From contig JAUCMP010000028.1 in the NCBI GenBank assembly GCA_030770545.1, positions 12,481,501-12,545,500 of the forward strand: a DNA stretch of 64,000 bases, written 5' to 3'. The translations under genes and the position numbers were made by a program. Shown piece after piece: positions 53,748-64,000 of the stretch (its first letter is position 1; every line of letters starts with the position of its first letter). The notes beneath the pieces were generated by a model. That model was not told the DNA's origin. It was given only the letters and a program-made list of their open reading frames with translations, and made no database searches. This DNA is from Macropodus opercularis (Eukaryota > Chordata > Actinopteri > Anabantiformes > Osphronemidae).

Positions 53748-53990
53748 TTCATTCACTGAGCTGTGTGTCTCCAGTCTTCAGTTGCTGGTCCAACCCTAAC
53801 CCTACAGGTGTCATCAGACTCAGAGCCGTGTGTCTGTGTCTGGTCATTAAACTAAACCTCTGTCAAATTTCATATCAACGGGATTTCTTGTTTGGACAAG
53901 CAATTATTAAAAAAAAAAAAACGTGGTGACTGAAATGTATTCCTTTGTGCAGAGGAGGCAGACCTGTCAGGGTGACGTACACTATGCAGT
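53748..53990 (+). repeat. Local 250-bp repeat, copy 2
   Basis: Counterpart of 51440-51690. The order of this repeat and the TATA-containing repeat is swapped between the two sites. Confidence 0.8.
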
Positions 53991-54039
53991 AATTAAAACT
54001 TTGTAAATGAAACGTGGCTGATTCGACGCAAACAGAAAC

Positions 54040-54115
54040 TTCTATGCCATAGGTGTCAAATTCTGGCCTGGCCCACGGCGTAATTATATTTGGCCCGTTA
54101 AACGGGCTTCGCCTT
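54040..54115 (+). mobile_element. hAT-type terminal fragment
   Basis: ATAGGTGTCAAATTCTGGCC followed by TTTGGCCCG resembles the end sequence of hAT/Charlie-type elements. Only this fragment is present. Confidence 0.4.
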
Positions 54116-54149
54116 CATCGGTGAATCGCCACAGCAGTCAGCTTGTACT

Positions 54150-54455
54150 TTACAGGATGTGTGCGTGTGCACTGTTGCGAGAGGCTACCAGTTCAATTCC
54201 TGCTGGAGACGTGACTGTTTAAAAGTGATGTTTATTGTCATCACATTGAATCTGAAAGTTCTGCTTGTTGTAACAACGCTTTTAAAACTTGAGCAACGTC
54301 AGGAAAGTCTTGCAAAATTCTATCAACACGTTTTAGGCGTTTTCTATACTTTTACCGTTTCGATCAACTCAACTGCGTTGTTTAATTATAAATACCTATT
54401 TAAAATGATTTCATTATGCTTTATTTTGAAAATTAAAACTTTTAACTTGTTCTAA
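54150..54455 (+). mobile_element. tRNA-headed SINE-like element (copy c, independent)
   Basis: The head has CCAGTTCAATTCCTGCTGG, a paired T-arm with B box. It is followed by the same body as 23465-23790 (shared GTTCTGCTTGTTG, GTCAGGAAA, CTTGCAAAATTC and TTCATTATGCTTTATTTTGA). It is diverged and in a different flank, so it inserted independently. Confidence 0.6.
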
Positions 54456-55240
54456 ACAAGCTGTTTAGTTCTTTTCTAAACTCTCCAGCTACAGTCAACG
54501 GTTCTCAGGAATAGGTTCAGCATTACAGCATTCACAGAGCATTTTCTCACGGAAATAGTCCGGTTTATTATCAAGCTTTGCTTGTTCCATGGTTCATTGT
54601 TATGTCAATGTTGGCCCACGACACTGTTCAGTACAGTTTTAATGTGTAGATTTGTTTAAAAAAAAAAAAAACATTTCTAGATAAACACTGACTGTTATGA
54701 GACCGGTGGCCACCTGCGTTCTCTCGATGTGATAATGTTGTGTCCGCAGACAGCTGCCTGCACATCCAACCAGTTCCTTTTGTGGTGAAGGACCCTCTGG
54801 CTGAGAAGACCTGCGTCTCGAAAGAATTGTAAGTATCAATTCTATCTAGTGATCATATAATCTAGTGATACATATTTACAAAATGGTATTTTCCCTTTTA
54901 AAATGCAGACAGCTTAGCTCCGAACTCTTAAACCTCTTCTGTTTTGTCTTAAACAATATTTAAACCAATTTTCTTTCTTTTTTTTTGCGGAATAGGTCTT
55001 TACATACTTTACTGTTCTTTTCTTTTCAGTAGCATAGACTTGAACTGAAGTGCCCCAGTCTCATTTGAGGTAGAGGTCTATTCAACATTAGAAGCTGTAA
55101 GTGTTTGATTACTTTTATTGTGTTGTCGATAGGTGTTTTGTTTTGTAATTTGGATGATTCAACTTTGACGTGTGACATGTGGTTCGCTTGTCTGTTCAAA
55201 GAACTAGGTCTCCAGCCCCTCATCTCCTCGGTTAAGGACA
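54456..55240. other. AT-rich stretch with exon-like fragment
   Basis: 54750-54828 is bounded by GTCCGCAG and GAATT/GTAAGT and is open (PVPFVVKDPLAEKTCVSKE). The next clean acceptor leads to a stop, so I could not build a gene from it. Confidence 0.25.
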
Positions 55241-55660
55241 ATGGAATACGTGACAATACTGGTCAGATGGCGGTGTCCTCCACTGCCGCACACTGGCTTC
55301 ATCACGGACGGAGTCCACAAGTGGCTCGTGTGTCGGTGGAAATCAATACGTTTTGCAACACGTCTGACAGTCATATGCTTTCAAATAGCACGTAACCGTA
55401 GTGAAATGTTCACAAGGCAGACGCTGAGCATTATTAGGAACATGTGGGCAGTTCGCACTAATACACGACTGACTTTGGTGTCGCATGATGTACTGTTGAG
55501 TCCTGAAAACGAATTTGCCGGTGCACAAAGTAACCTATACAAGATCTTTCGAGAGGCCACCGCCTCCGCACTGATAAAAGTAACTCTTAGAGGATGTAAA
55601 TGTAGCATAATTAAATCTGTATTATTAACAACAAAAAATAAAGTTTGTACATATACTTAA
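55241..55660 (+). CDS. Unassigned 139-codon frame with nearby polyadenylation signal
   Basis: Begins MEYVTILVRWRC and ends in KNKVCTYT. An AATAAA lies at 55637-55642, within its last codons, and a minus-strand AATAAA lies at 55733-55738, so two transcription units could converge here. No family is recognised. The alternative frame over 55130-55395 is open too, so coding status is uncertain. Confidence 0.25.
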   Translation: MEYVTILVRWRCPPLPHTGFITDGVHKWLVCRWKSIRFATRLTVICFQIARNRSEMFTRQTLSIIRNMWAVRTNTRLTLVSHDVLLSPENEFAGAQSNLYKIFREATASALIKVTLRGCKCSIIKSVLLTTKNKVCTYT

Positions 55661-56097
55661 AAGTGTCAAGATTACAAGTTAATTTAGGTGTGTTCAGAAC
55701 ACAAGACATTGTGAATTTTCTTCACAACACACTTTATTTTTGTAATCTTTCACGATCTTCTTAAGTGAAGGCACACAACAAGAAATCATGTTGTTGATTT
55801 TACTCAATTATATCCAAAAGCTGTTTCCCTCCGAATATGCGTGGGAAACCCCGTAACTGCCCCCTATGCAGATCGCCACACCGTGTGAAGCGGTCACTGA
55901 CGCCTCATGCAAGCTAAGCAGGAGTTCAAGACAAACCTGCGAATGCACAATTGATTTGATATTTCAAGTAAAATCTATAACAAATGCCCAGTTGTTAATC
56001 AGAAAATGTGAGTAGATATAACTTTAAATTTGAAAGCAAAATTATAAAAAATGAAGTAGGTCCCACTCAAAGTTAAGTAGAGATCACACAAAATTAT
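55661..56097. other. Spacer before the Gypsy element
   Basis: AT-rich. On the minus strand a short open stretch follows an acceptor-like GCATTCGCAG near 55945 and ends before the AATAAA at 55738. It is not assignable. Confidence 0.3.
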
Positions 56098-56370
56098 TGT
56101 AACAGACTTTATTTGATTATGTCATGTGTATTACTTCTGTACGTTCTGGTGCTCATTGTGTATGTGTGTGTGTAATGTGTTTTCCCCTCGGGGCTGTATA
56201 CAGGTTTGGGCATGCGCACTTGATACATACTTGAGTGTCGCGGGGTTTTCCTGGCGGGATAATACAGGTGTGGCAGAGAATAAAGTGGAAAAAGGTTCGG
56301 ACGACTGTCGTTTTATTGTTTTCCTATTTCTAAGTGTTTTAGGCGAACCCTGCACAAACGCTCGGTCACA
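56098..56370 (+). mobile_element. Gypsy 5' LTR
   Basis: 273 bp, TG...CA ends, AATAAA near 56279. The left flank (AAAATTAT) differs from the right flank of the element. Confidence 0.85.
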
Positions 56371-56519
56371 TTGGTGGCAGCGGTCTTGTTTTGTTTAGTT
56401 TGCATTACGTGGCTCAGTGTTACGGCGTGTGTTTAACTAGTTAGCTTACAGTTGAAAGGTCTTAGCCAAGGTAGCATGCGCGGATTCGACATTGACGTGG
56501 CCATCATGTGGTTTAACAG

Positions 56520-57549
56520 AAAATAGAGCTACCGCCGCCGTTCTCCGGTGATGAGAAGCAGAGCTTTCTGTGCTGGACGCGGCAGTTCGAGGTTGCCGTC
56601 AGAGCGATCACGGAAGGAGACGGCGCCGCGTCAGTTAATTATGAGCTGGTGAGAATCCTGCCGACACGTTTGGCCGGCGCGGCGTTTTCTTCTGTGGGAC
56701 AGTCTTCCTGCTGCTGTTCAGGCTGATTATATGACTGTAAAGGAAAGACTGAAAGAGGCTTTCGGTCAGAGGCAGTTTATGGATCGCTTTCGAGCCAGTT
56801 TATCAGCCCGCCCTCGGGCACCGCGCAAAAGTTTGGAAGTGTACGCAGCGGAGATCAGCAGATTAGTGGACGAGGCTTTTCCTGAATATGGCGACAAGGC
56901 CCAAAGAGAAGAAAAGTTTCGTCGTTTCTTGGCTGGTCTGGATCCTGTGCTCAGAGCTAAATGTCATGAACAAGGAGCAACAGATTTGGAAGAAGCAGTG
57001 ATGATCGCAGGTCGGTGCGAAAATGCCAGAGACTCGGTGAAGACTGATTACATGCCTTTTACTGCTGCCTACGGTAATAATGATGGAGGAGCAGTTGCTG
57101 CTGTTCACTCTGTGTCTGATAATGGAGGGATATACAGAGCAGTGGATAGATTAACAGAAGAAATGAGAGATATGAGACTGGAACTGATGCGCTTGGGCGA
57201 CGAGAACCAACGACTGAAAGCCAGAGCGAGTCCTAGAAAAATGGATGAGTGGAGTGTAGATCGCTCTCAGTCTAATGAAAGGTGCCAGTGTGTCTGCGGG
57301 GGCCGTGGCTGCCAGTCACGTGTCTTTGCTGCACGTAGGGGTCGTTCGCCTGAGAGAAAATCCTTCGAATCAGGTTTGGATAATCATAGTTATGAAGACT
57401 CATACTCTGCTCGGTCCCCTGTTAAACGCAGCCCTAGTCCCAGTCCTCGCAGATGGAACAGCTATGAGAATGACTCCAGAAAACGTGGTGTGCGTTTCAT
57501 GTCCCCTGGCGGAACAGAGCGCCGCAATGGGCCGGGAAACGGATTATAG
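56520..57549 (+). pseudogene. gag: Gypsy gag, frameshifted
   Basis: The first part (about 56520-56690) reads PPFSGDEKQSFLCWTRQFE and breaks into another frame at about 56690. The main frame, 56731-57549, has the capsid-like stretch ERLKEAFGQRQFMDRFRASL and LAGLDPVLRAKCHEQGATDL, then a coiled region and a basic serine/arginine tail. The tail has a cysteine cluster CQCVCGGRGC in place of a regular CCHC zinc knuckle. It would form the particle shell in an active element. Confidence 0.7.
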
Positions 57550-57584
57550 CTGATGTTGCGTCCCGTACACCAGCTAAGCTGCCT

Positions 57585-58270
57585 GTGGGCTCGAAAACGG
57601 ACGATGTCAGTGACAGTCAGTCCATTTCTGAAAACATCGATGTGATTGCGGACGCTGGCCGGGATGAGCTTGTGTCATATGTGAGAGGAGTGATTGAAGG
57701 TGTGGAGGTTCAAATGTTGGTCGACTCCGGTTCCAGTGTATCTATCATGAGTGAAGACTTTCGTATGTCAGTTCCAACGCTTCGTAATCGTCCATTGAAG
57801 AAGGACTATGTGTCAGCCCGTGCTGTGAATGGACAAATGCTGGATACGCTGGGCACCATCACTATTACATTTCAGCTGGGTGCTGAGTCTGTCTTACCAG
57901 CAAAGATTTCGTTCCATTGTGCTGCAACGTTTCGCTAGCCACCGCTATGAACCTGCCACCCCTCAGTGAGTCAGTTGTGGCGGTTAAAGTGTGTTCACCC
58001 AATGCAGCCCATTTGACGAGTGACTTTGTTGGCTATCTGGAACCCAATGTAGCGGACTCTTCCGGTCTAGTGGTTGCTCACACAGTGGCCACGGTTCACA
58101 ATGGACTGACAAAAGCTTGGATTTTAAATCCTACTGGACAGGACATTTCGTTAAAACAAGGCATGCACCTGGGTGAGTTTTACACGGTTGATGACTCTGA
58201 TGTTCAGCTGTTTCATGATCCAGCTGATGTAACTGCAGCATCCCTTTCCAGTGTTGAAGGTGAATTCTAA
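57585..58270 (+). pseudogene. Gypsy protease and linker
   Basis: The retropepsin-like domain at 57585-57938 has the active-site motif LVDSGSSVSIMSEDF (DSG form). The linker normally found between protease and reverse transcriptase follows in another frame at 57917-58270 (KAWILNPTGQDISLKQGMHL). The frame break and the missing partner domains make it non-functional. Confidence 0.7.
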
Positions 58271-59222
58271 TACACATAGAGAGTCAGAGGCCAGTCTCGG
58301 GGAGATACTGGGAGTGAATGTGGTGAGTTCTACTAAGGAAGACTTCGTTCCATGTTCATCTCAAGTCACCGATTCTGCGGAAGCTGCCGCTGCTGTGGAC
58401 TCGTTTAAAAATTCAGACAGTATGTCTTTCATGAATACTTTGTCTCACGGCTTATCAGACATTAGGGCAATGCAGCAGGCAGACCCCGATATCCAGGCTG
58501 TTTTGAGTTGGGTAGCACAATCCCAAAGACCATCCAGGAGAAAATTACAGGGGGCTTCTCAATGCTTACGTAAGTTTTGGACTGAATTTAACCGTCTTTC
58601 TATCGTTGATGGACTGCTATGCCGCACAGTTTTCTGTCCCCTCACAAGTAGCCCTACAATCCAAATGGTTGTTCCCTCTGCTTTAATATCAGACGTTCTG
58701 TTGCAGCTGCATGGGGCCCCAGCTTCTGCCCATTTCTCCTCTGAGCGTGTGTGGGAACGGGCGAGGCAATTCTGTTACTGGCCTTCCATGTACAGGGACA
58801 TCAAAGCATGGTGTGAGCAATGCAAAGCATGTCAAACACGACGCGGTCCAGTTCCAGCCCACTACGCACCTATGGGTGGGTCGCAGTCAGTGCGGCCATT
58901 TGAAAGAGTGGCTATGGACATATTAGAGCTGCCTGTGACTTCAAAAGGACATTGGTATGTGCTCGTTGTTGAGGACTATTTCACTAAATTTGTCAACTTG
59001 TATGCTTTGCATAATCAGTCAGCCCAGACAGTGGATCGTTGTCTATTTGAGGACTATGTTCTGATTCACGGTGTTCCAGAGATGTTGCATTCTGAGCAGG
59101 GTCGTCAGTTTGAGGCGGATGTGGTTCAGAATCTCTGTCATCTGCTGAACATTAAAAAGACACGTACCACTCCTTACCATCCGAAGTCGGGTGGTATGGT
59201 TGAGCGCTTTAATCGGACTTAA
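58251..59222 (+). pseudogene. Gypsy integrase (zinc finger and core)
   Basis: The 323-codon frame has the HHCC finger (HGAPASAHF ... CEQCKACQTRRG) and the core with MDILELPV (first catalytic aspartate) and GGMVERFNRT (catalytic glutamate). The second catalytic aspartate, usually in a SDQG motif, reads SEQG here. The frame stops right after FNRT because of a one-base shift. Upstream residues IRAMQQADPDIQAVLSWV are the usual start of this module after RNase H, which is absent. Confidence 0.75.
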
Positions 59223-59960
59223 TTGATCAACTGGCTAAGACTCTTTTGACCTATGGAGGGGAATGGGATGATTATGTGAAACATGTAGCTCACAACAACT
59301 CACTCCACCACCCGTTTTACACCTTACTTCTTAACCCATGGTCGGGAAGCACGGGTCCCAGCTGATGTACTGTTACCCACCCATGCTCTTGACTCTCAGA
59401 TGTCTGCATCGCATGCTGAGTTTGTTTCCTCATTGCTGACAAAACTAAACTCCACCTTTAGCAGTGCACAGATGCATGGACGTCAAAAACTGTACCATGA
59501 TGTTGGCCTACGTCACCAGCCTTATGATGTAGGTGCCATGATGTGGCTCCACAACCCAGTAGAGAGCTGCATGAAGCTGGCACCCCATTGGAAGGGACCT
59601 TATAAGATTGCGCAGGTCATGGACTCATGTGGGGAGCAGGGACTGATTTACAGGATTGAAAATCCTTTTGACTCAGGTGAGAGGGCGCAGGTAGTTCACT
59701 ATAATAGGTTGCGGCCTTACACATTGCCTGTGTCTCCTCAATCACAGAACCGGACACTGCCTAACACTGTGGACTCACAACCTGAGTCCCTTCCCCTGGA
59801 GTCAGGAGTTCCTAGTGGAGAGGTCTGTGTTTCTCCCCAGGAGGATCTGAGTGTTTTGTCTGACCCACCGTGTTCAATTGTGGGGCCGTTGCCAGACATG
59901 AGTAGAACTGGGAGGCTACGTAGACCTCCTGGTCATTTGCATGATTTTGTTTTGTATTAA
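59223..59960 (+). pseudogene. Gypsy integrase C-terminal region
   Basis: Continues the integrase in two other frames: AKTLLTYGGEWDDYVKHVAH, then from 59400 a 186-codon frame with KLAPHWKGPYKIAQVMDSCG and VVHYNRLRPY, the GPY/F module and end of Gypsy Pol. It is open to 59960. Confidence 0.7.
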
Positions 59961-60194
59961 AGGCCCTCCATTTCTCTGTGGATGAGAATTTGTTCTATTG
60001 CTGAGCATGTTTTTGTTGCTGAAGACAGACTTGTCCTTGTTTGACTTGTTGCAATGCCAAAGATGTAACGACCAGTCAAAGGTACTTTACTCTGTTATGT
60101 ATTTCATTGTTCACAGCTGTTTATTGTTCATGACTGTGCATGTTGTTATTCTGATGCATAAACGGGGACGTTTATTTTGTGAGGGGGGGACGTA
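59961..60194 (+). other. Gypsy 3' internal tail
   Basis: Non-coding stretch ending in the polypurine tract GAGGGGGGGACGTA just before the 3' LTR. Confidence 0.6.
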
Positions 60195-60466
60195 TGTAAC
60201 AGACTTTATTTGATTCTGTCATGTGTATTACTTCTGTACGTTCTGGTGCTCATTGTGTATGTGTGTGTGCAATGTGTCTTCCCCTCGGGGCTGTATACAG
60301 GTTTGGACATGCGTACTTGATACATACTTGAGTGTCGCGGGGTTTCCTGGCGGGATAATACAGGTGTGGCAGAGAATAAAATGGAAGAAGGTTCGGACAA
60401 CTGTCGTTTTATTGTTTTCTTATTTCTAAGTGTTTTAGGCGAACCCTGCACAAACGCTCGGTCACA
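60195..60466 (+). mobile_element. Gypsy 3' LTR
   Basis: 272 bp, ends GGTCACA at 60466. The next base begins CTACGAACC, which belongs to the inverted duplicate block. Confidence 0.85.
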
Positions 60467-60594
60467 CTACGAACCAACAGAAGCCGTTTAAAACACATTA
60501 CTGGGAGTCTACAGCATGTTGAATAAAACATGGACGTAACTACTGATGAACATGACGAGCTCACACCTGGAAAGAGACTAGTTTCACCTGAAAG

Positions 60595-60813
60595 ATGAGC
60601 GAACACAGCTTCCTCATGTCATGTGTGGAAGTAGTGCAACAGGAAGCGACCGCACTTCAACAGAAGCCGCAGCATAGAGCTCCCTCTGCTGGACGAGCTC
60701 TGACACTACGTCTATTTGGAATAATGAGTCTGATGCAGAACTTAGAAGAGAGCACGTTCTGTCTGAACCCACCCGTGTTTCATGTGAATAAATGTTCTGG
60801 AACATGTGATTGA
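60595..60813 (+). CDS. Conserved 72-codon frame (copy 4)
   Basis: Differs from 4146-4364 by one residue (LRLFG in place of LRLCG). Same uncertain status. Confidence 0.25.
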   Translation: MSEHSFLMSCVEVVQQEATALQQKPQHRAPSAGRALTLRLFGIMSLMQNLEESTFCLNPPVFHVNKCSGTCD

Positions 60814-61964
60814 CAGGTTTTGCTGATTCTTTCCATGATGAATATCTAAAGGCAGCGACCTCTCAAAGAACGAGCAACTGCAGGAGGTTGCAAACCTGGA
60901 AAAGCATCACAAGCAAACAAAGCTTAAGTCTGGTGATGTCACAGGCTAAATGCAGCTACTGCAAAAAAGTGTTTGCATAGAGATATGAATTACATACAGT
61001 GATGGTCACTGAGCAGGTCATTTATTAACAGAGAGATGATATTTAATAGAGCACATTTCATTCTTTTATTGTTACTTTGTTCTGTCTTGATGTTTATTAA
61101 ATTCCTGTGACTCGCTCTGTTGTTGTCAGAGATGTTCCAACTAAGATGAATTCAGTCAGACATAGAGTAAGGTTCAAATAATTAAACATGAATTTATTCT
61201 CAGTGGTGAGATGAGAAATATGCAGAGGCAGGCAAACGAGTCGCATCATTTTAAGGATTTGATCTGTGTTGATAAGAACATGAGCCCAACTAGGCTAAGT
61301 ATCAAAGTGTTTCTAAAAGCAGCTCTGTTCGCTCCTTGAGTCATTACATCACAGTGGGGGTAGAGACTTGAAGAAAATGGGTCCCACACATCAGGCACAC
61401 GTTTCCAACTTATGGTCACAAGTTTTGTTAGAAACAAATAACAACCCAAAACTAAATGAGATAAATAATGACATTTCTAAGTCCTCAGATGTAACTACCT
61501 GGAAATAAAAGCCTAAATGTCGGTGATGCTTTTTCTAGGTGAGGTTGTCTGAGAGTTGAATTACAATGACTGGACGTCTTCCTTTGCAGCAGATCTACTA
61601 CTACTGCAAAGGAAATGGTTTAAAGTGGTTTAAAGCGCTTCAAGGAATCAAAATCATATCATCATTATATAATAAACAGTGTGACATGAAGAGTAACTAC
61701 GGGAACGTACGACACAAACCGAAATAATACCAATATTATTATTATTATTATATGTGATTATTATATAAAACTAGCATTATTCTAATGAAGATAACTGTCT
61801 AGTTGTCACACGTCCAGTCATTCCACTGACTGAGGGGCTCTGTGAGTCCATCCAGCAGGGGGCGCTGTAACAGCAGCACTGCTGGGTGCAGCTGATGCTG
61901 GAGCCTGAATCATTGGTGGCTGATGAAGGCCCAGCACGAGCAGCGGTCAGAAGGAAGCAGCTAC

Positions 61965-62480
61965 GCCTGGACTGACTTTCACCGGAACCAATGACTTCAA
62001 CTCGTGTGTTTTCAGCCGGAGTTACCGCCACAGCAACTTGCTGCAGTTTCACCGTTTGCCAGTAAAGAGCATTTATAAAACACAGCGACGCAAACGACGA
62101 TTAGCAGCAGACATTAGCTCACACCTGACGCACGTGCGTCAGTGGCTGCCATGGAAACGGAGCGACGACCCAGGCCAGGCTATATAAGGCTGCAGACGCC
62201 TGGTTCCCACCAGGCTGCTGGACGCTGACCTACACTGAACTTTGGCAAAGCTAAAGCTAAAGCTAACAACAGCTAACGAAAGCGCTCTGACACTGATCTC
62301 AACCTCTTGGAAAGCGACCACTCATCTACTGGACTCAAACCCACCGGAGCATCTGCTGAGACCAGGCCCCAGAGCAGTGGCGAGTGACCGACAACCACGT
62401 CCCCTTGGCAGGAGAACGAAGACCTGCTGCTGGACTGTTAGCCTCCATTAGCAGCAGCCATTGAAGCTCTTTAAACGCAG
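61965..62480 (+). promoter_or_regulatory. Promoter-like module, inverted single copy
   Basis: Here the module reads on the plus strand: TGACGCACGTGCGTCA at 62126-62141, GGCTATATAAGG near 62178, then the leader. The splice donor found in other copies (GCAG/GTGAGC) is changed to GCAGGAGAAC, so splicing would fail at this point. Confidence 0.5.
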
Positions 62481-63220
62481 AGGAATCTCCTTGCGACGTG
62501 GATCCATGTGAGCCACTGCAGGAAGGTCCCGGAGCCAGTAGATGACTTCTCACCAGCTATCCACCAGCACGAGGGCTCTGATCAGCATTAACACCCTTGT
62601 TCTACGAGGGGCGGCCTTGACCAGCACAGTGGGAGAGACACGGTTCATCAGTCAACATACATACTAAACAGAGGGAGGACACAGAGTAACGTCTGTCTAA
62701 TCAGCGCCTGCAGTAGGACGTCAATACCGACCCGTTTGGTCGTCTGAGGAGGTCGTCTTCCTTGGCTTCCTCTTTTCTGGAGTCTTTAGTGGCTGTTCCT
62801 CTGCACAGCTCAGTTCTGCAGTGGTTGTGAAATCATGGTCCTCACGTTCCTTTCTGTTATGTGAAAACCAACATTATAAACAAATGTCACTGATTTAATA
62901 ACACAAGGATAAATTCATTAGGACTAAGATTTTCCAGGATCACTTCATTGATGGCATTTTGCTATTATAGTGTCACACCTGACTGAATTTTGACTTTTAT
63001 TAAATGTCATTATCAACTGACTGAGGAGAGTCCGTTGATGGTTACTGATGGTTAACTCATGTACCACCTAGATGTGGAACCATTTATCTCTCCCTAAAAA
63101 AGGAGGAGAGAGAAAGTGAACATTTTAACTGGCTCAAACAAAGTGCGTCACCACATCTCCCCAAAGGTTCCTGCTCACATTTGCTACTTAGCCAACTTTG
63201 GATCCTATTGTGTTGCAATG

Positions 63221-63376
63221 CTAAACTAACACAGGGTTAACGGTCGCACAAAAACAAAGCACAACCAATACAAGCATCACTGTAGCTGCTGTAGCTGCAG
63301 CAGATTCTGTTGGGTTCTGCAGAGTTATACTGGACAGGAGAAGCTGTGTCCCTGCGTCTGCCTGTGTGGTGCTGAC
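63221..63376 (-). CDS. Exon with hydrophobic C-terminal segment (copy 4)
   Basis: Intact version of the exon at 36648-36803, with the CATAACAG acceptor on the minus strand and the same stop position. Confidence 0.4.
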   Translation of the reverse strand, partial: VSTTQADAGTQLLLSSITLQNPTESAAATAATVMLVLVVLCFCATVNPVLV

Positions 63377-63776
63377 CTGTTATGTGTTATGTTATAATAA
63401 AATACAAAATATAATAAAACAGGACATTTATTAGTAGGACTTTTTACATGTGTGCACTATGTCTGTATGACTGTATGTTAATATTGCAATGAAAAGATTC
63501 CCTCAACACACACACTAATGTAGCAATTTCATTGTTTGAACATATTCAAAAAGGTTGGATTCAGTGCCATCTAGTGGTAGAATGATGAACTGCGCTGTGG
63601 GAAGTAGCAACACACTAGAAGGATGTGCTGTATAATACTGTAGAGTCTAGTTTACTAAACGTTTCCAGTTATGTTACTTCGGCCTGTAATGCTGTTGTTA
63701 CTGACGTATTTTGACTGGAAGAGCAAAAATGTTAAGTAGCCCTGTACGATCAAAGTCTCTGCTTAGTCTTAGTCTC

Positions 63777-63925
63777 TGTACCTCTGTGCTGGAGGTCAAA
63801 CAGCTGAACCACCAGCAGCTCTGCCTTGTCACTGAGCTTCTCTTCCTGGTGTAGGACGCCTGCAGGAAGCAGAGCTCACCCTTGTACTTCTCAGTATTTT
63901 TCAGTGGCTGCCCTATGCTCATCAT
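63777..63925 (-). pseudogene. CIBAR/FAM92-like fragment, copy 4
   Basis: Starts after a TTTGCAG acceptor with MMSIGQPLKNTEKYKGELCF. It shares the out-of-frame core and the later deletion with copies 2 and 3. The upstream MVQVMETAEE segment would lie beyond the window edge. Confidence 0.65.
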
Positions 63926-64000
63926 CTGCAAATCAGAAAAAAACACAGACAATCCTGACAGGACACATTTTGCTGGGATGTGCAACAGCTCCCCAGCTTT

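Larger units (their letters stand above)
56098..60466 (+). mobile_element. Gypsy LTR retrotransposon lacking reverse transcriptase
   Basis: The LTRs are 56098-56370 and 60195-60466, both starting TGTAACAGAC and ending GGTCACA. They differ by about nine substitutions and one indel by eye. TTGGTGGCAGCGG follows the 5' LTR as primer site, and GAGGGGGGGAC precedes the 3' LTR. The order gag, protease, integrase is kept, but no reverse transcriptase or RNase H exists between protease and integrase. Several frameshifts occur. No matching target duplication flanks it; the right flank is exactly the inverted CIBAR block. Confidence 0.85.
60467..64000 (-). repeat. CIBAR-containing duplicated block, copy 4 (inverted)
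   Basis: Reverse complement of the stretch running from about 35650 through 37530, a single promoter-like module, and on to about 41205 of copies 2 and 3. It shows one module where copy 3 has four. It continues past the right edge of the window. Confidence 0.9.

Noticed and set aside
54750..55096. Two-exon gene leading into the 55241 frame
   Set aside because: The exon at 54750-54828 has good borders, but joining it to the acceptor at 55058 gives a stop within a few codons.

Overview
The window looks like nuclear DNA of a teleost fish, probably a percomorph. It has AT-rich intergenic DNA with short GT-AG exons, GATA/GACA and TTAAC simple repeats, and fish-type mobile DNA (epsilon-like endogenous retrovirus, Gypsy, LINE, Helitron with an OTU domain, PiggyBac, tRNA-headed SINE). 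Fc-receptor-like and B7/butyrophilin-like immunoglobulin exons are also present. There are no bacterial-style operons. It reads as an accessory, duplication-rich locus in which most genes are fragments or decayed copies.

Layout. 1-3262 is a segmental duplication (SD-A) whose partner lies at 28554-31963. Each copy holds a retroviral pol remnant, a TTAAC repeat and a minus-strand acidic reading frame of about 180 codons. 3263-6180, 32590-37530, 37530-42870 and, inverted, 64000-60467 are four copies of a second duplicated block. That block carries broken exons resembling the BAR-domain protein CIBAR/FAM92, an exon with a hydrophobic C-terminal segment, and a promoter-like module. The module is single in two copies and a four-unit, 506-bp tandem array at 37530-39585.

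8242-9887 is the best-preserved host gene: a two-Ig-domain Fc-receptor-like gene whose reading frame stops right after its hydrophobic C-terminal segment, the architecture of a GPI-anchored form. A decayed V-set exon lies just beyond it. 10973-17379 is a composite LTR retrotransposon flanked by one 5-bp target duplication. It contains an 856-codon repeat-rich frame and no pol, and its 5' LTR is interrupted by an inverted, chimeric relative. 18750-22290 holds LINE, Helitron and PiggyBac remnants. 23312-26240 is a tandemly doubled 1.48-kb repeat with tRNA-like segments, followed by two perfect palindromes. 27434-29566 is a frameshifted retroviral gag-pol relic.

44280-50250 holds unprocessed pseudogene exons of an axonemal dynein heavy chain and a calsyntenin, both on the plus strand. 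50250-56097 is mostly repeats, a candidate solo LTR and an unassigned frame. 56098-60466 is a Gypsy element that kept gag, protease and integrase fragments but lost reverse transcriptase, and it abuts the inverted duplicate exactly.

How the parts relate. Apart from the Fc-receptor-like gene and possibly the acidic frames, I see no working pathway. The main stories are repeated segmental duplication, LTR-associated rearrangement, and multiplication of a promoter-like module. All family assignments come from reading translations by eye; no database search was run.
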